From Natrinema gari JCM 14663 (GTDB lineage Archaea; Halobacteriota; Halobacteria; Halobacteriales; Natrialbaceae), in the NCBI RefSeq assembly GCF_000337175.1, contig NZ_AOIJ01000044.1, positions 41,147 to 101,794 on the forward strand: 60,648 nucleotides of DNA, written 5' to 3'. Below the pieces are notes generated by a model. The model was not told the origin of the DNA. It saw only the letters and a list, made by a program, of their open reading frames with translations, and made no database searches. How positions within the stretch are numbered: position 1 is the first letter of the stretch; the number at the start of each line of letters is the position of its first letter. Positions 1-7,959 of the stretch are shown here, in pieces. The translations under genes and the position numbers were made by a program.

Positions 1-2
1 AG

Positions 3-116
3 GATGTCCTCGAGCGCTCACCACTCGACAAGCGTGAGCCGATCGGCGGCTACGACGGCCACTCGCGGACGCTCAAGAACTGCCGGCTCGCCCGCTATAT
101 TACTCGATCCTACTGA
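3..116 (+). CDS. C-terminal end of an unidentified provirus protein (partial)
   Basis: An open frame runs in from the left edge and ends at TGA 114-116, giving a 37-residue tail that finishes in LARYITRSY. The stop overlaps the ATG of the next gene (TGATG), so the two are probably translationally coupled within one virus operon. Only the tail is visible and the family cannot be named. Confidence 0.6.
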   Translation, partial: DVLERSPLDKREPIGGYDGHSRTLKNCRLARYITRSY

Positions 117-871
117 TGACCGAACGGATCGAGTTCGGATCGAAAGCAGCGGCCGACCAGTTCCGCGACGAGTACGCCGACCACCTCTGTACCGACGACG
201 ATCGCCGGCTCAAGACCGTCGCGATCTCCTCGAGCGCGCCCGACCACGTCCTCGAGACGGCGACGATCGAGGCCGCGGCGGGACGCTCGGAACGCGGCGG
301 TCGCGGTGGTCAGGCCGAGCTGACCGACCACGAACGCGAGTCGATCGACTTCTCCCGAACGACGGTCCCCCACGCCAGGAGCGTGAAGGGGTTGATGCTC
401 GAGGAGGGCGTCGACGACTGGCTCGCGTACTACGACCACACGCTCAGCGTCGACGAACACCGGGAGGTAGCCGAGCGAGCGGCCCGCGACGAACGCGGGG
501 ATCGGCTCGACGCCGACACCACTGTCGACGATCGCCTCGCCGACCTCGAGGGCGCGCAAGACGAGCAGTGCGGTCACGCTCGCGACCACTGCGAGGACGG
601 CGAGGACGAGGCTTGCGAGTTCCTCGTCGAGGCGTGCGGCTTCGATGAAGACGATGTCCAGGCCCTCGTCGGCGACGCTCGAGGGGACGACCCGCCGGGC
701 GAACTCTACGGCGCGAAGAACCTGGCCTGGCGACGCTACCAGATCGCCGTGGCAGAGGCGAAGGAGGCTGCAGCCGCGATCAACGAACTAAACGATCTTC
801 TCGGAGAGCCGGCGACGGCGTTCCGAGAGCTGGGCCAGCGCGAACTGACGAAAGACGACATCGACTGGTAA
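116..871 (+). CDS. Hypothetical provirus protein, 251 aa, cysteine-containing and acidic
   Basis: The product is a 251-residue acidic soluble protein with no signal peptide or membrane segment. A cluster of four cysteines at about residues 151-172, together with nearby histidines, could bind a metal. The C-terminal quarter is predicted helical. It starts on an ATG that overlaps the stop of the preceding gene and is followed after 4 bp by the next gene, which places it in the virion/assembly operon upstream of the ATPase. I do not recognise a family. Position suggests an assembly or minor structural protein, but that is inference only. Confidence 0.7.
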   Translation: MTERIEFGSKAAADQFRDEYADHLCTDDDRRLKTVAISSSAPDHVLETATIEAAAGRSERGGRGGQAELTDHERESIDFSRTTVPHARSVKGLMLEEGVDDWLAYYDHTLSVDEHREVAERAARDERGDRLDADTTVDDRLADLEGAQDEQCGHARDHCEDGEDEACEFLVEACGFDEDDVQALVGDARGDDPPGELYGAKNLAWRRYQIAVAEAKEAAAAINELNDLLGEPATAFRELGQRELTKDDIDW

Positions 872-875
872 CACC

Positions 876-2051
876 ATGACAGGCTACTACTGCCCCGTCG
901 AGGGGTGCGACAAACACGACGACGAATGGGACGACGACCAACCGCCCTTTGCCTCGAGAGAGGCGGTCAGGAGCCACATCAACGCGATGAGTGGCGACGA
1001 CCACCAGCGAGCAAGGGACGAAGGGGCCTGGGAAGGGGCCCCGACCAGCAGCGAAGGCGCAGACGGCGACGGGGTCGAAAGCAGCGACGACCAGCAGCCC
1101 GAAGCAACCGAGAGCAGCGACGACCAGCCAGACGAGCAGGCAGCAAGCAGCAACGAAGGGGACCAACCCGCCCCCTCGAGCAGCGACACGACCGACGAGA
1201 GCACCGACGACCAGGGAGACGAGCACGTGAAACCCGCAGACAGCACCGACCCGTGGGACCCAGACGAGCAGGAAAACGACCAGCAAAAAGGGGCCACTCA
1301 AGGGCCCTCGAGCAGCGGCTCTCCCACCTCGAGCAGTCCCTCGATCGGTGGGCCGAGTCTCCGGACAACTGCCATCCTGATCGGGGCGGCCGTCGCCGTA
1401 GCGCTCTTGATCCTCTTGTGGCGTCGTCGCCGGTCGAACACGATCGACGCCGACTCGGCCGAGCCGACGCCCGACGAGGACAACTCGAGCGGCAACGGCA
1501 TCGATCGCGAGGCCGGGGTGGTCTCGTTGACTGACGCCCGAGACGGCGACCGCGAGGACGATTCCGAACCCGAGCCCGAGGACTCCCTCGAGGAAGACGC
1601 CTACGCCGAGATCGATCCCGAGATCGCCGAACAAGTCGCGGAAGCCGACGCCCAGGACGCCGACGACGAGGTGGACGTCGACGACCCGGCGGAGGAACCC
1701 GACGACACCGACGAAACCACCACTACGGGTGACCGAAAGACGGTCGGCCACGTCTACTGCCGGGCCCTCGGTGCCGGTGCGGCGATCAGCCAGGACCGAA
1801 TGGGCTCAGGCGTCGACGACCGCTCGGCGGTGATCGACGAGTACGCTGACCTTGCGAAAGAACTCGACCTCGACGAGTACATGGACCAGTGGTACCGGGA
1901 GAACCTCAGCGGCAGCTCGGAACTCGGGCCCGGGCAGGGGCTCGTGGCGATGACCTCCCTGTTCGCCGTGATGGTCCTCGTCGAGGACACGGAAATGCTC
2001 GACGGCGCGATCGACTCGATCGGCGGAGCCACCGCAGAGGTGGAGGCATGA
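876..2051 (+). CDS. Provirus membrane protein with N-terminal zinc-finger-like motif
   Basis: The 391-residue product begins with a C2H2-like arrangement (two Cys in YYCPVEGCDK and two His about 30 residues later). A long Ser/Asp/Gln/Glu-rich low-complexity stretch follows (about residues 45-150). There is one clear TM helix near residues 162-183 followed by a run of arginines, then a very acidic linker and a conserved-looking C-terminal domain of about 110 residues. Haloviruses of this type have an internal lipid membrane, so a single-pass protein with a large soluble domain fits a virion membrane protein. It overlaps the next gene by 4 bp (ATGA). The exact SH1 counterpart was not identified. 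Confidence 0.7.
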   Translation: MTGYYCPVEGCDKHDDEWDDDQPPFASREAVRSHINAMSGDDHQRARDEGAWEGAPTSSEGADGDGVESSDDQQPEATESSDDQPDEQAASSNEGDQPAPSSSDTTDESTDDQGDEHVKPADSTDPWDPDEQENDQQKGATQGPSSSGSPTSSSPSIGGPSLRTTAILIGAAVAVALLILLWRRRRSNTIDADSAEPTPDEDNSSGNGIDREAGVVSLTDARDGDREDDSEPEPEDSLEEDAYAEIDPEIAEQVAEADAQDADDEVDVDDPAEEPDDTDETTTTGDRKTVGHVYCRALGAGAAISQDRMGSGVDDRSAVIDEYADLAKELDLDEYMDQWYRENLSGSSELGPGQGLVAMTSLFAVMVLVEDTEMLDGAIDSIGGATAEVEA

Positions 2052-2635
2052 ACCTCCGCGAGGTCGCGACCGGCGGCGACCCGCGGAAGGCCCTCGCAAC
2101 GAAGTTCTTCCAGAGCAAGCAAGCCGAAGCCTTCCTCTCGATCGTCGCTCACCGCGAGCGCCGGATCATGGAGGCAGTCGCCGATCTCCAGCAAGCCGTC
2201 GACGATGACGACCTCGAGCCCCTCGAGGGACTGCCGTCGGTCGACGACCGCGTCGAGCAGATCCGCTCGATGGCCCTCGCGATGATCGACGATTCGCTCC
2301 CCTCGTGGTACGTCGAAGAAGCGATCGACATCGATAACGCCGAGGAAGCCGCCCAGTACGCTGACCTCTCTGACGAAGAGTGGCAGACGACCAAAGAGAC
2401 GTGGGCTGACCGCTACCGCGAGCAGGGCGTCGAGGGCGGCGTCGACGAACTCGCCACGGCCCACGTCCGGACTCGCTTCGATATCGATGACCTCGAGACG
2501 TTCCGCGAGGCCGTCGTCGAGTGGCCTGACGACCGCCAGCGAGCCGTCCTCAAGGAAGCACTCGCCGGCGGCCTCGAGATGGCCGAACAGGGGATCCGCG
2601 ATGTAGCTGATGCCGTCGACTCGGAGGACCGATGA
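2048..2635 (+). CDS. Hypothetical provirus helical protein, 195 aa
   Basis: A 195-residue acidic protein predicted to be almost wholly alpha-helical, with no TM segment, no cysteines and no recognisable domain. The start at 2048 is set by the ATGA overlap with the preceding stop. Its own stop again overlaps the ATPase start (ATGA at 2632). Position directly before the packaging ATPase suggests a role in assembly or packaging. Function is otherwise unknown. Confidence 0.7.
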   Translation: MNLREVATGGDPRKALATKFFQSKQAEAFLSIVAHRERRIMEAVADLQQAVDDDDLEPLEGLPSVDDRVEQIRSMALAMIDDSLPSWYVEEAIDIDNAEEAAQYADLSDEEWQTTKETWADRYREQGVEGGVDELATAHVRTRFDIDDLETFREAVVEWPDDRQRAVLKEALAGGLEMAEQGIRDVADAVDSEDR

Positions 2636-3418
2636 ACCTTGCGTTCGGTGCCCGAACGAACTGGGGCAAGTCGTACGGTCTCCAAGCGTACACCGAGCGG
2701 AACGCGCCGGAGTACGACCGGACGATCCTCGTCGACTACAAGGACGAGTACACCGGCCTCGTCAAGTCAGGACTCCTGCAGCGGCTCCCGCTCCGACCGG
2801 GAACTGACGACCTCTCGCGGGCCGAGTGGCGACGAATCTTCGAGGATAACGGCAGCCTGCAACTCGCCCGTGACGGCATGACTGACGACGCCTGGCGCGA
2901 GGCGATCGCGACCGCCATCGCCGCGCTCGCCCAGCTCGACGAACGGACGTTCTTGGGGCTGGATGAGGCCCACCGCCTCGCTCCTCAGCGGGACGGTTAC
3001 CCCGACGAGTTCGATACACTCGCGACGACGTGGCACGGCGACGGGATGGGTGTTGCGTGGGTCACCCAGCGCTTCGCGAAGCTCGATGAGGACATCGCCT
3101 CGCAGTGTCAGGCGTCGATGCTCGGCGGCTTTGGCAGTGGGAACGACCTCGACAAAGTCCGCGGGAGTCGAGTACCCCGCCGATGTCCACAAGGCTGACG
3201 CCGAAACTTGTCCGCGGACGCTCCCTGGTGAGTTGCTCGTCGACGGCGAACCGCTCACACTCCGTCGGTTCAGCGACGATGCTGGCAACACGATCGGCTC
3301 CGAGTAGATCTACTCGGACGACACCACCCTCAGACGCATCGCCTCACGCGACTGGGCTCTCGAGAGTACCCACTATGGCAGTGACCACGTCCGAATCAAA
3401 CATCCCTTCGACGACTAA
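2632..3418 (+). pseudogene. Broken A32/HerA-type genome-packaging ATPase of the provirus
   Basis: The N-terminal part has a Walker A loop (GARTNWGKS, residues 5-13) and a Walker B with catalytic Glu (FLGLDEAH, about residue 105), as in packaging ATPases of internal-membrane haloviruses. The frame stops at 3198 after about 188 residues. The rest of the protein continues in the next frame from about 3170 (VEYPADVHKAD onward), so one base is gained or lost near 3165-3175. That second frame has a TAG at 3305-3307 where the flanking residues read SE-stop-IYSDD, probably a Trp codon changed to amber. It then stays open to TAA 3416-3418, ending KHPFDD. With two lesions the gene is unlikely to make a working packaging motor. 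Confidence 0.85.
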
Positions 3419-3422
3419 TCAG

Positions 3423-3605
3423 ATGCGAACCGATGTCACGCTCCGCGGGAGCAAGGCCGACCAGTTCGAACGGATTCAAGATCACCTTGAGGACCGACGC
3501 GGCCACGAACTCTCGCGAGCTGATGTCGTTGGCATCTTGATGGCCGAGTTCGAGCAGGAGCGTGAGACCAGTACTAGTGGCTCCGTTGGGCTTCTCCGTG
3601 AATGA
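3423..3605 (+). CDS. Small ribbon-helix-helix-like provirus protein, 60 aa
   Basis: The product starts MRTDVTLRGSKADQFERIQ and has a beta-strand followed by two helices, the pattern of MetJ/Arc (ribbon-helix-helix) DNA-binding proteins. Residues 1-45 would form that fold. The gene lies 4 bp after the original end of the ATPase frame and is the last plus-strand gene before an antisense cargo gene. It may regulate virus genes or bind DNA during packaging. The family call is by eye only. Confidence 0.55.
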   Translation: MRTDVTLRGSKADQFERIQDHLEDRRGHELSRADVVGILMAEFEQERETSTSGSVGLLRE

Positions 3606-3680
3606 GAGAGCCAACGACAAAAAGTAACGCTCGGTCAGTCTTCTACACTATCCGAGTAAGTGCCATCACTACAACTCGTG

Positions 3681-4337
3681 TTATTCCTCTTCTACGACCG
3701 TGACGTTGTCGAAGAATCGTTTGATGTCATTTTCCCAAACGACGTTCATACCGATGGCAAGCGTTATTTCTCCCGAGAGTTCGCTCACCGAGTACGAGTA
3801 CGTTTTCCATCCGCTGTGATCTTCGATATCATTGTCGCGGTTGAAATCCGCTTCCGAAAGTCCGTCGTCTGGTTTCGCCCCAGCAAAGAAGGCGACTTCT
3901 GACATTCGGTTGGCGGAGTTCATTTCACTGTAGACATCAACAGTGACCTGCTCTACGACGGTACCGTCCATCGTTTGTTCGACCCAGATCGTCCCGTCGT
4001 CAGCGACGCCCTTAATGTAGAGGCCTAGTGATTTATCGCCATCTGATGCCCTTTGCGAGGCAACTGATGCAGAATGCTCGACTAAGTCAGACGACTCTCC
4101 AGGGACTGTTGGAAGGTCTTTTCCTACTGTCCACTCGGTGAGATCTTCCTCGAAAGACGTGTTCTGGAGGGCGTCTTCGGATGGGTTCTGGGGGGTATTC
4201 GGGTCCGACGAGTTAGCGGAACCGTCCGAGTCGTCTTCTGGATCATCATCACTCGTACTATCACTTCCGAGGTATCCAGCGGCCCCTGCTGTGAGGGCTC
4301 CGCCGAGATCAATCAGGTATTTTCTTCGATGCATCAA
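3681..4337 (-). CDS. Exported carbohydrate-binding-like cargo protein in the provirus
   Basis: The gene runs against the virus operon. Its 218-residue product starts with a short twin-arginine-type export signal (HRRKYLIDLGGALTAGAAG). An Asp/Ser-rich linker (about residues 24-55) follows, then a beta-rich domain of about 160 residues beginning FEEDLTEWTVG and ending FFDNVTVVEEE. The FEE...WT start and the FDNV end are typical of jelly-roll carbohydrate-binding modules. Base composition is more AT-rich than the virus genes. The start could be either of two adjacent ATG codons (4337 or 4334). It is not known from SH1-like virions, so it is probably a cargo (moron) gene. Function is unproven. 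Confidence 0.65.
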   Translation of the reverse strand: MMHRRKYLIDLGGALTAGAAGYLGSDSTSDDDPEDDSDGSANSSDPNTPQNPSEDALQNTSFEEDLTEWTVGKDLPTVPGESSDLVEHSASVASQRASDGDKSLGLYIKGVADDGTIWVEQTMDGTVVEQVTVDVYSEMNSANRMSEVAFFAGAKPDDGLSEADFNRDNDIEDHSGWKTYSYSVSELSGEITLAIGMNVVWENDIKRFFDNVTVVEEE

Positions 4338-4661
4338 TAATAGATAAATTCGGCAGAAAAATAAATCTTATACAAGCTAAAGTAGATATTTGAGATACAT
4401 CGGGAATAATATCGAGATTTCCGCAGCCGTTACTGGCGTTTGCTCGAGGAACAATAGAGGCGATTTCACATTACCAGCGTGGTGTCTCCCGTTGAGAGGC
4501 TTACCCGAACGAGAGGTCCCGGCGAACTCATCGTGGCTGACACTGGTCGCGACCGTGACGGCAGTCCGCCGCGGACGCCCGCGGACCACTACCAGGCGCG
4601 CCGACTGACTGCGGTCCTAACGCGCTCTATTATGCGAATACGGCCGGTTGGTCGGTCTCGC
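4338..4661. promoter_or_regulatory. Divergent intergenic region with promoters for cargo gene and capsid operon
   Basis: The left 60 bp are very AT-rich and probably hold the promoter of the minus-strand cargo gene. Towards the right end, a TATA-like TATTATG at about 4628 lies about 34 bp before the ATG at 4662, suiting a near-leaderless capsid-operon transcript. A perfect palindrome GTCCGC-C-GCGGAC lies at 4564-4576. I see no convincing gene here. Confidence 0.5.
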
Positions 4662-4937
4662 ATGGCGATGAATCTCGATCAGGCCACGCAGGCCCTGACT
4701 GACAGCGACGTGTGGATGGATGTCGGAATGGTCGCGGGCGGCTACCTCGCCCCGTACCTCGTCGACACAGCAACTGGCACGATGCTCCCGTCGGAAATAT
4801 TCGGAATCGGGGGGATGGCCCTCGGCGAGATGGTCGTCAACAACCGTGCGTTCACCCTCGGCTCGGGCGCGTTCGTCGTCCGAGAGGCAGCGGCTCGGTT
4901 CAACCTCGAGAACCAGGTTCAGGAGGTGCTGGCCTAA
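4662..4937 (+). CDS. VP12-like small virion membrane protein
   Basis: The 91-residue product starts MAMNLDQATQAL and has two hydrophobic stretches (about residues 24-50 and 55-80), consistent with a small protein of the internal virus membrane. Its size and its position directly before the small capsid gene match VP12 of SH1. An upstream ATG at 4632 is in frame, but the TATA-like box at about 4628 would then lie inside the coding region, so 4662 is preferred. The stop touches the start of the next gene. Confidence 0.65.
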   Translation: MAMNLDQATQALTDSDVWMDVGMVAGGYLAPYLVDTATGTMLPSEIFGIGGMALGEMVVNNRAFTLGSGAFVVREAAARFNLENQVQEVLA

Positions 4938-5429
4938 ATGAGCCTCTCCCTGTACGCCGCCCTCGGCGACTCGAGCAAGTACGTCGAGACGGAGAGGAAC
5001 GTCACCGATCAGCTGACGCCGGTGCTCTCGATCACTCCCAAGGACGGCGTCGGCGTTCTCATCCGCAACGCGGTCGACATGGGGAGCAAGGTCGGTGTGC
5101 CGATCTACGCGAAGCTTCGCGACGCCAACGGGAACCCGCTTCCCGCAGACACTCGCGTCGCGCTCGGCTACGAAGCTCCGACCGACGAGAGCATTCAGGT
5201 CGTCTCCGACCCGAAGTCGACGATCGCGAGCTACATCAAGAACTCCGTCTCCGACCAGCAGGACGACCGCAAGGTCGACGCCGTCAAGCACCAACTCAAG
5301 GGCAGCAAGCTCGAGGTGCGGGACATCGACGAAGCGTACATTCTGGTCGATTCGTCGGCGCAGATCGACCACGCCCAGAGTGAGATCTACTTCGAGGAAT
5401 CGGCGCTGGCGGAGGTGGACCTCGAGTAA
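4938..5429 (+). CDS. Small major capsid protein (VP7-like, vertical single beta-barrel)
   Basis: The 163-residue product (MSLSLYAALGDSSKYVETE...) is beta-rich, with no TM segment and no cysteines. Size and position, immediately upstream of the large capsid gene and overlapping it by one base (TAATG), match VP7 of SH1-like viruses. In those viruses VP7 pairs with VP4 as vertical single beta-barrels to build pseudo-hexameric capsomers. No frame lesion is present. The family call is by resemblance and gene order and should hold under structure prediction. Confidence 0.75.
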   Translation: MSLSLYAALGDSSKYVETERNVTDQLTPVLSITPKDGVGVLIRNAVDMGSKVGVPIYAKLRDANGNPLPADTRVALGYEAPTDESIQVVSDPKSTIASYIKNSVSDQQDDRKVDAVKHQLKGSKLEVRDIDEAYILVDSSAQIDHAQSEIYFEESALAEVDLE

Positions 5430-6166
5430 TGGCGATCAAACACAAGCTCAAGTCGGCAAACTGGGTTCCTGGCAGCGTCACCCTCCGCGAGTTCGAGACC
5501 CAGGCCGGCACGCCCGGCGAGGCGAGCGTTGTCGCCGAGACGCAGGTCGGCCGCCCGCTCCAACTCCGAGACGACGAGGACAGCGAGCTACGGCTCGTCC
5601 TGCCGGCTCACGAACATCGCACGACCAACGGGTCGGCAGACGATCAGGAGACCTTCGAACTCGATCACAACCTGCTCGAGTGCCCGACCACCGAGTCGTT
5701 CGTCCTCTACGAAGACGGCGCGGTCGTTGATCCGGATAGCATCGACTACGACGCCAACGCCTTCGACTACACGTCGGCCGGAACGGAGACGGACCTCGAC
5801 GTCTTCTATGTTCCACGCGATCCGGCGTCGGTCGAGATCCGCAAGACCGCACCCGGAGCGGGTGGCAAGGTCAACCAGACGCTCAAGGAGGCACAGACGG
5901 CGATCCTGCACACTCGCGACCAAGCTCAGCAGGAGATTCGGTTCGGCTTCGACCGAACCCCGCTGCAGCCGTACGTCCCCCGGAAGTTCCGCCTCCAGGT
6001 CGTCGTCGACGCGCCGTACACAGTCGCGTTCGAGGCCCCCGAGCGAGCCAACGGGACGCCGCGAGCGAACAACGCCCTGCTGTCGCTGCCGCGGCTCCAG
6101 ACCGAGGCCCGCATCGAGGGCCTGGGCGCGGCCGTCAAGCAGGACATGATCGGAGTCCGGGGGTGA
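5429..6166 (+). CDS. Large major capsid protein (VP4-like, vertical single beta-barrel)
   Basis: A 245-residue protein with the expected length of SH1 VP4 (about 230 aa). It begins MAIKHKLKSANWVPGSVTL. A beta-rich core includes an insertion around residues 70-125 (FELDHNLLECPTTESFVLY...), consistent with the second domain that forms capsomer towers. The C-terminal stretch has the motif FGFDRTPLQPYVPRKFRLQV. It starts one base inside the stop of the small capsid gene, so the two capsid proteins are translationally coupled. The reading frame is intact. Confidence 0.8.
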   Translation: MAIKHKLKSANWVPGSVTLREFETQAGTPGEASVVAETQVGRPLQLRDDEDSELRLVLPAHEHRTTNGSADDQETFELDHNLLECPTTESFVLYEDGAVVDPDSIDYDANAFDYTSAGTETDLDVFYVPRDPASVEIRKTAPGAGGKVNQTLKEAQTAILHTRDQAQQEIRFGFDRTPLQPYVPRKFRLQVVVDAPYTVAFEAPERANGTPRANNALLSLPRLQTEARIEGLGAAVKQDMIGVRG

Positions 6167-6172
6167 TCCCCC

Positions 6173-6415
6173 GTGCAGGGCGGCTTATCCGACGGCACCG
6201 GACCCGGCGAGCTTGCGGTCACCGCGACGGGAACGTCGTCGAAACCGACCGCGGCCTCGAGGCCGGCGAACCAGAACCAGACCCAACCCCAGCAGCCCCC
6301 AAAGAGCCCGACGGCGCGACTCGTCTACGGGACGCGGTGGACCCAGGACGATATCACGATCGCCCTGTTGGCGCTGCAGGCGGTGCTGCTGGTGTTCGTC
6401 ACGATTCGATCATGA
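6173..6415 (+). CDS. VP13-position small protein with C-terminal membrane helix
   Basis: The 80-residue product starts on GTG 6173, 6 bp after the capsid stop. Residues 1-55 are Thr/Gln/Pro-rich and disordered-looking. A single TM helix follows (about residues 60-78, ITIALLALQAVLLVFVTI) at the extreme C-terminus. In SH1 a small virion protein (VP13) lies between the large capsid protein and VP2, and this gene holds that position. Its stop overlaps an in-frame ATG at 6412. Confidence 0.55.
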   Translation: MQGGLSDGTGPGELAVTATGTSSKPTAASRPANQNQTQPQQPPKSPTARLVYGTRWTQDDITIALLALQAVLLVFVTIRS

Positions 6416-6474
6416 TCGGACACATACAGGGGCGTATGAGCCCCACCGACAGTATCGATATGGAGGTGAACTAG
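6412..6474 (+). CDS. Possible 20-aa coupling ORF
   Basis: ATG 6412 overlaps the stop of the preceding gene (ATGA). The frame encodes 20 residues ending in EVN and its TAG abuts the ATG of the next gene (TAGATG). The Shine-Dalgarno sequence for the next gene lies inside it. It could be a short protein, or simply carry ribosomes from one gene to the next. No homology can be judged at this length. Confidence 0.3.
   Translation: MIGHIQGRMSPTDSIDMEVN
6462..6469 (+). promoter_or_regulatory. Strong Shine-Dalgarno site GGAGGTGA
   Basis: GGAGGTGA lies 5 nt before the ATG at 6475 and is a near-perfect anti-16S match. It fixes the start of the VP2-like gene within the polycistronic message. Confidence 0.6.
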
Positions 6475-7266
6475 ATGCCGGGACCTGCGGCGGCGCTGGC
6501 TGCTGGTGAGGCAGCCGATCAGGCCGGTGATGTCGCGGAGCCGGCTGCGGAGGCGGCGAAAGAAGTCTCGGAGAGCATGAGCGACGCGGCCCAGAACAGC
6601 CGGGGCTTCAACATCGCGATGGTCATCGCCGCGCTCGTCATCGGCTACATGATGTACCGGGTCCTGGGGATGATGAGTGCCCCAGGTGAGACGATGGATG
6701 GAATCGGTGACTCGCTCGGCAATATCGTCGACGGCACGACCGACGCGGCCGATGAAACCGGTGGTGCGATCGGCGATCTCTGGGGTGGCTCAACCGATGC
6801 CGCTGGCGGGATCGGTGGTGCGATCGGCGATATCTGGGGTGGATCGACTGACGCAGCCGACGGGATCGGCGACGCTGTCGGCGATGTCTGGAGCGGCTCG
6901 ACCGACGCTCTCGGTGATATCTGGGGCGGGTCGACCGATGCTGCAGACGGTGTCGGTGACCTCGTCGGTGACGTGACCGGCGGCCTCTGGGACGGGGCAG
7001 GTGACACCGCAGACGGCGCTGGCGATTTCGTCGGAGACGTGACCGGTGACATCTGGGATGGCGCAGGCGACACTGCAGACGGCGCTGGCGACCTCGTCGG
7101 CGACGTGACCAGCGGTCTCTGGGGCGGCGCAGGTGACACCGCAGACGATGCTGGCGGTGCCGTCGACGACGCAACCGACGCCGGGAGCGACGTGATCGAT
7201 GATGCGGCCGACGCCGGGGGCAACCTCGTCGACGATGCGGCCGACTTCGCTGGAGGGCTGATCTAA
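6475..7266 (+). CDS. VP2-like repeat-rich virion protein with one membrane helix
   Basis: The 263-residue product has an Ala-rich N-terminus and a TM helix at about residues 46-67. From about residue 70 to the end it carries Gly/Asp/Ala-rich tandem repeats of two kinds: about 17 residues containing GDIWGGSTDAAD, then about 22 residues containing GDLVGDVTGGLWDGAGDTAD. The position matches VP2 of SH1, which is also repetitive but much longer. The near-regular spacing of W and GD suggests an elongated or amphipathic structure under the capsid. The intact frame and variable repeats suggest copy-number change by recombination. Confidence 0.65.
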   Translation: MPGPAAALAAGEAADQAGDVAEPAAEAAKEVSESMSDAAQNSRGFNIAMVIAALVIGYMMYRVLGMMSAPGETMDGIGDSLGNIVDGTTDAADETGGAIGDLWGGSTDAAGGIGGAIGDIWGGSTDAADGIGDAVGDVWSGSTDALGDIWGGSTDAADGVGDLVGDVTGGLWDGAGDTADGAGDFVGDVTGDIWDGAGDTADGAGDLVGDVTSGLWGGAGDTADDAGGAVDDATDAGSDVIDDAADAGGNLVDDAADFAGGLI

Positions 7267-7267
7267 G

Positions 7268-7486
7268 ATGGAACCCACCGCGCTGCTCAATCAATTCGGC
7301 TTCCCGACCGTCGCGTTCCTACTCATATTCAAACTCTATCGGGAGGAACGCGCCGGACGCCGGGAAGAGCGGAGCAAGTGGCTCGAGGCGATCCAGGAAC
7401 ACACGGCTGCCGTGCGCGATCTCCGGCGAGATGTCCGGACGGTCGCGACCGACGGCGGGAGCGAGCAGGAGGGGGCTGACTCATGA
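7268..7486 (+). CDS. VP5-position holin-like small membrane protein
   Basis: A 72-residue protein with an N-terminal hydrophobic segment (about residues 5-23, LNQFGFPTVAFLLIFKLY), then a highly charged helix rich in Arg and Glu. The layout of one N-terminal TM plus a charged cytoplasmic helix is that of BhlA/UviB-type holin-like proteins, but SH1-like virions also contain small single-TM proteins in this position. It starts 1 bp after the preceding stop and overlaps the next gene by 4 bp (ATGA). Confidence 0.55.
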   Translation: MEPTALLNQFGFPTVAFLLIFKLYREERAGRREERSKWLEAIQEHTAAVRDLRRDVRTVATDGGSEQEGADS

Positions 7487-7959
7487 TCGAGTCGTCAACG
7501 GTCGGTCCCAACAGCCCGATCGAGCGGGTTCTCGCCGACTACGGCGTCGACGCCTCATCCTGGGGCGAAGCCCTCCTCGAGGACGATACCGAGCGGTTGT
7601 TACTCGCGCTGTTGCTCGAGCATCGGGGAGAGAACGCAGTCGAGGCTCTCAACCCTGAGTCGGACGACAATCGGGAAGCGGCGTATTTCGTGACCGAAGA
7701 GCCGCTTCCCGTGACCGCGACCGACGAGGAGCGTCTCAACTGGGGGTTCCCAGCCACCTCGGTGACGATCTGGGGATTCACCGAGCCGATTTACGTCGCG
7801 TTCCGCTCGGACGGCGACTTCCGAAAGATCCCCCTCGAGCCGGGCAACGCGCCGTATCACGAGGCCCCACAGGGCGGGCTTGGAGCCTCGAGCGTCTGGA
7901 TTGGCAAGCGGAGTAGTGAGACGAACGACACGCAGGTCCTCGTGAAAGCCAACAAATGA
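7483..7959 (+). CDS. VP9/VP10-position virion protein, 158 aa
   Basis: The N-terminal 60 residues are helical. The C-terminal 100 residues are beta-rich (FPATSVTIWGFTEPIYVAFR...) and look like a small sandwich domain. There is no TM segment and no cysteine. The gene overlaps both neighbours by 4 bp. The position between the small membrane protein and the spike genes corresponds to the VP10/VP9 zone of SH1. Role inferred: vertex-associated or spike-base protein. Confidence 0.55.
   Translation: MIESSTVGPNSPIERVLADYGVDASSWGEALLEDDTERLLLALLLEHRGENAVEALNPESDDNREAAYFVTEEPLPVTATDEERLNWGFPATSVTIWGFTEPIYVAFRSDGDFRKIPLEPGNAPYHEAPQGGLGASSVWIGKRSSETNDTQVLVKANK

Noticed and set aside
96-102. TATATTA as a promoter for the gene at 116
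   Set aside because: It lies inside the coding end of an upstream gene whose stop overlaps the start at 116, so an operon is likelier.
3305-3307. TAG in the ATPase frame as a recoded (pyrrolysine) codon
   Set aside because: A frameshift already breaks the gene upstream and haloarchaea of this kind do not normally carry pyrrolysine genes; mutation is simpler.
6690-7260. CRISPR-like regular repeats
   Set aside because: The periodicity is in coding sequence, without equal spacers or palindromic repeats.
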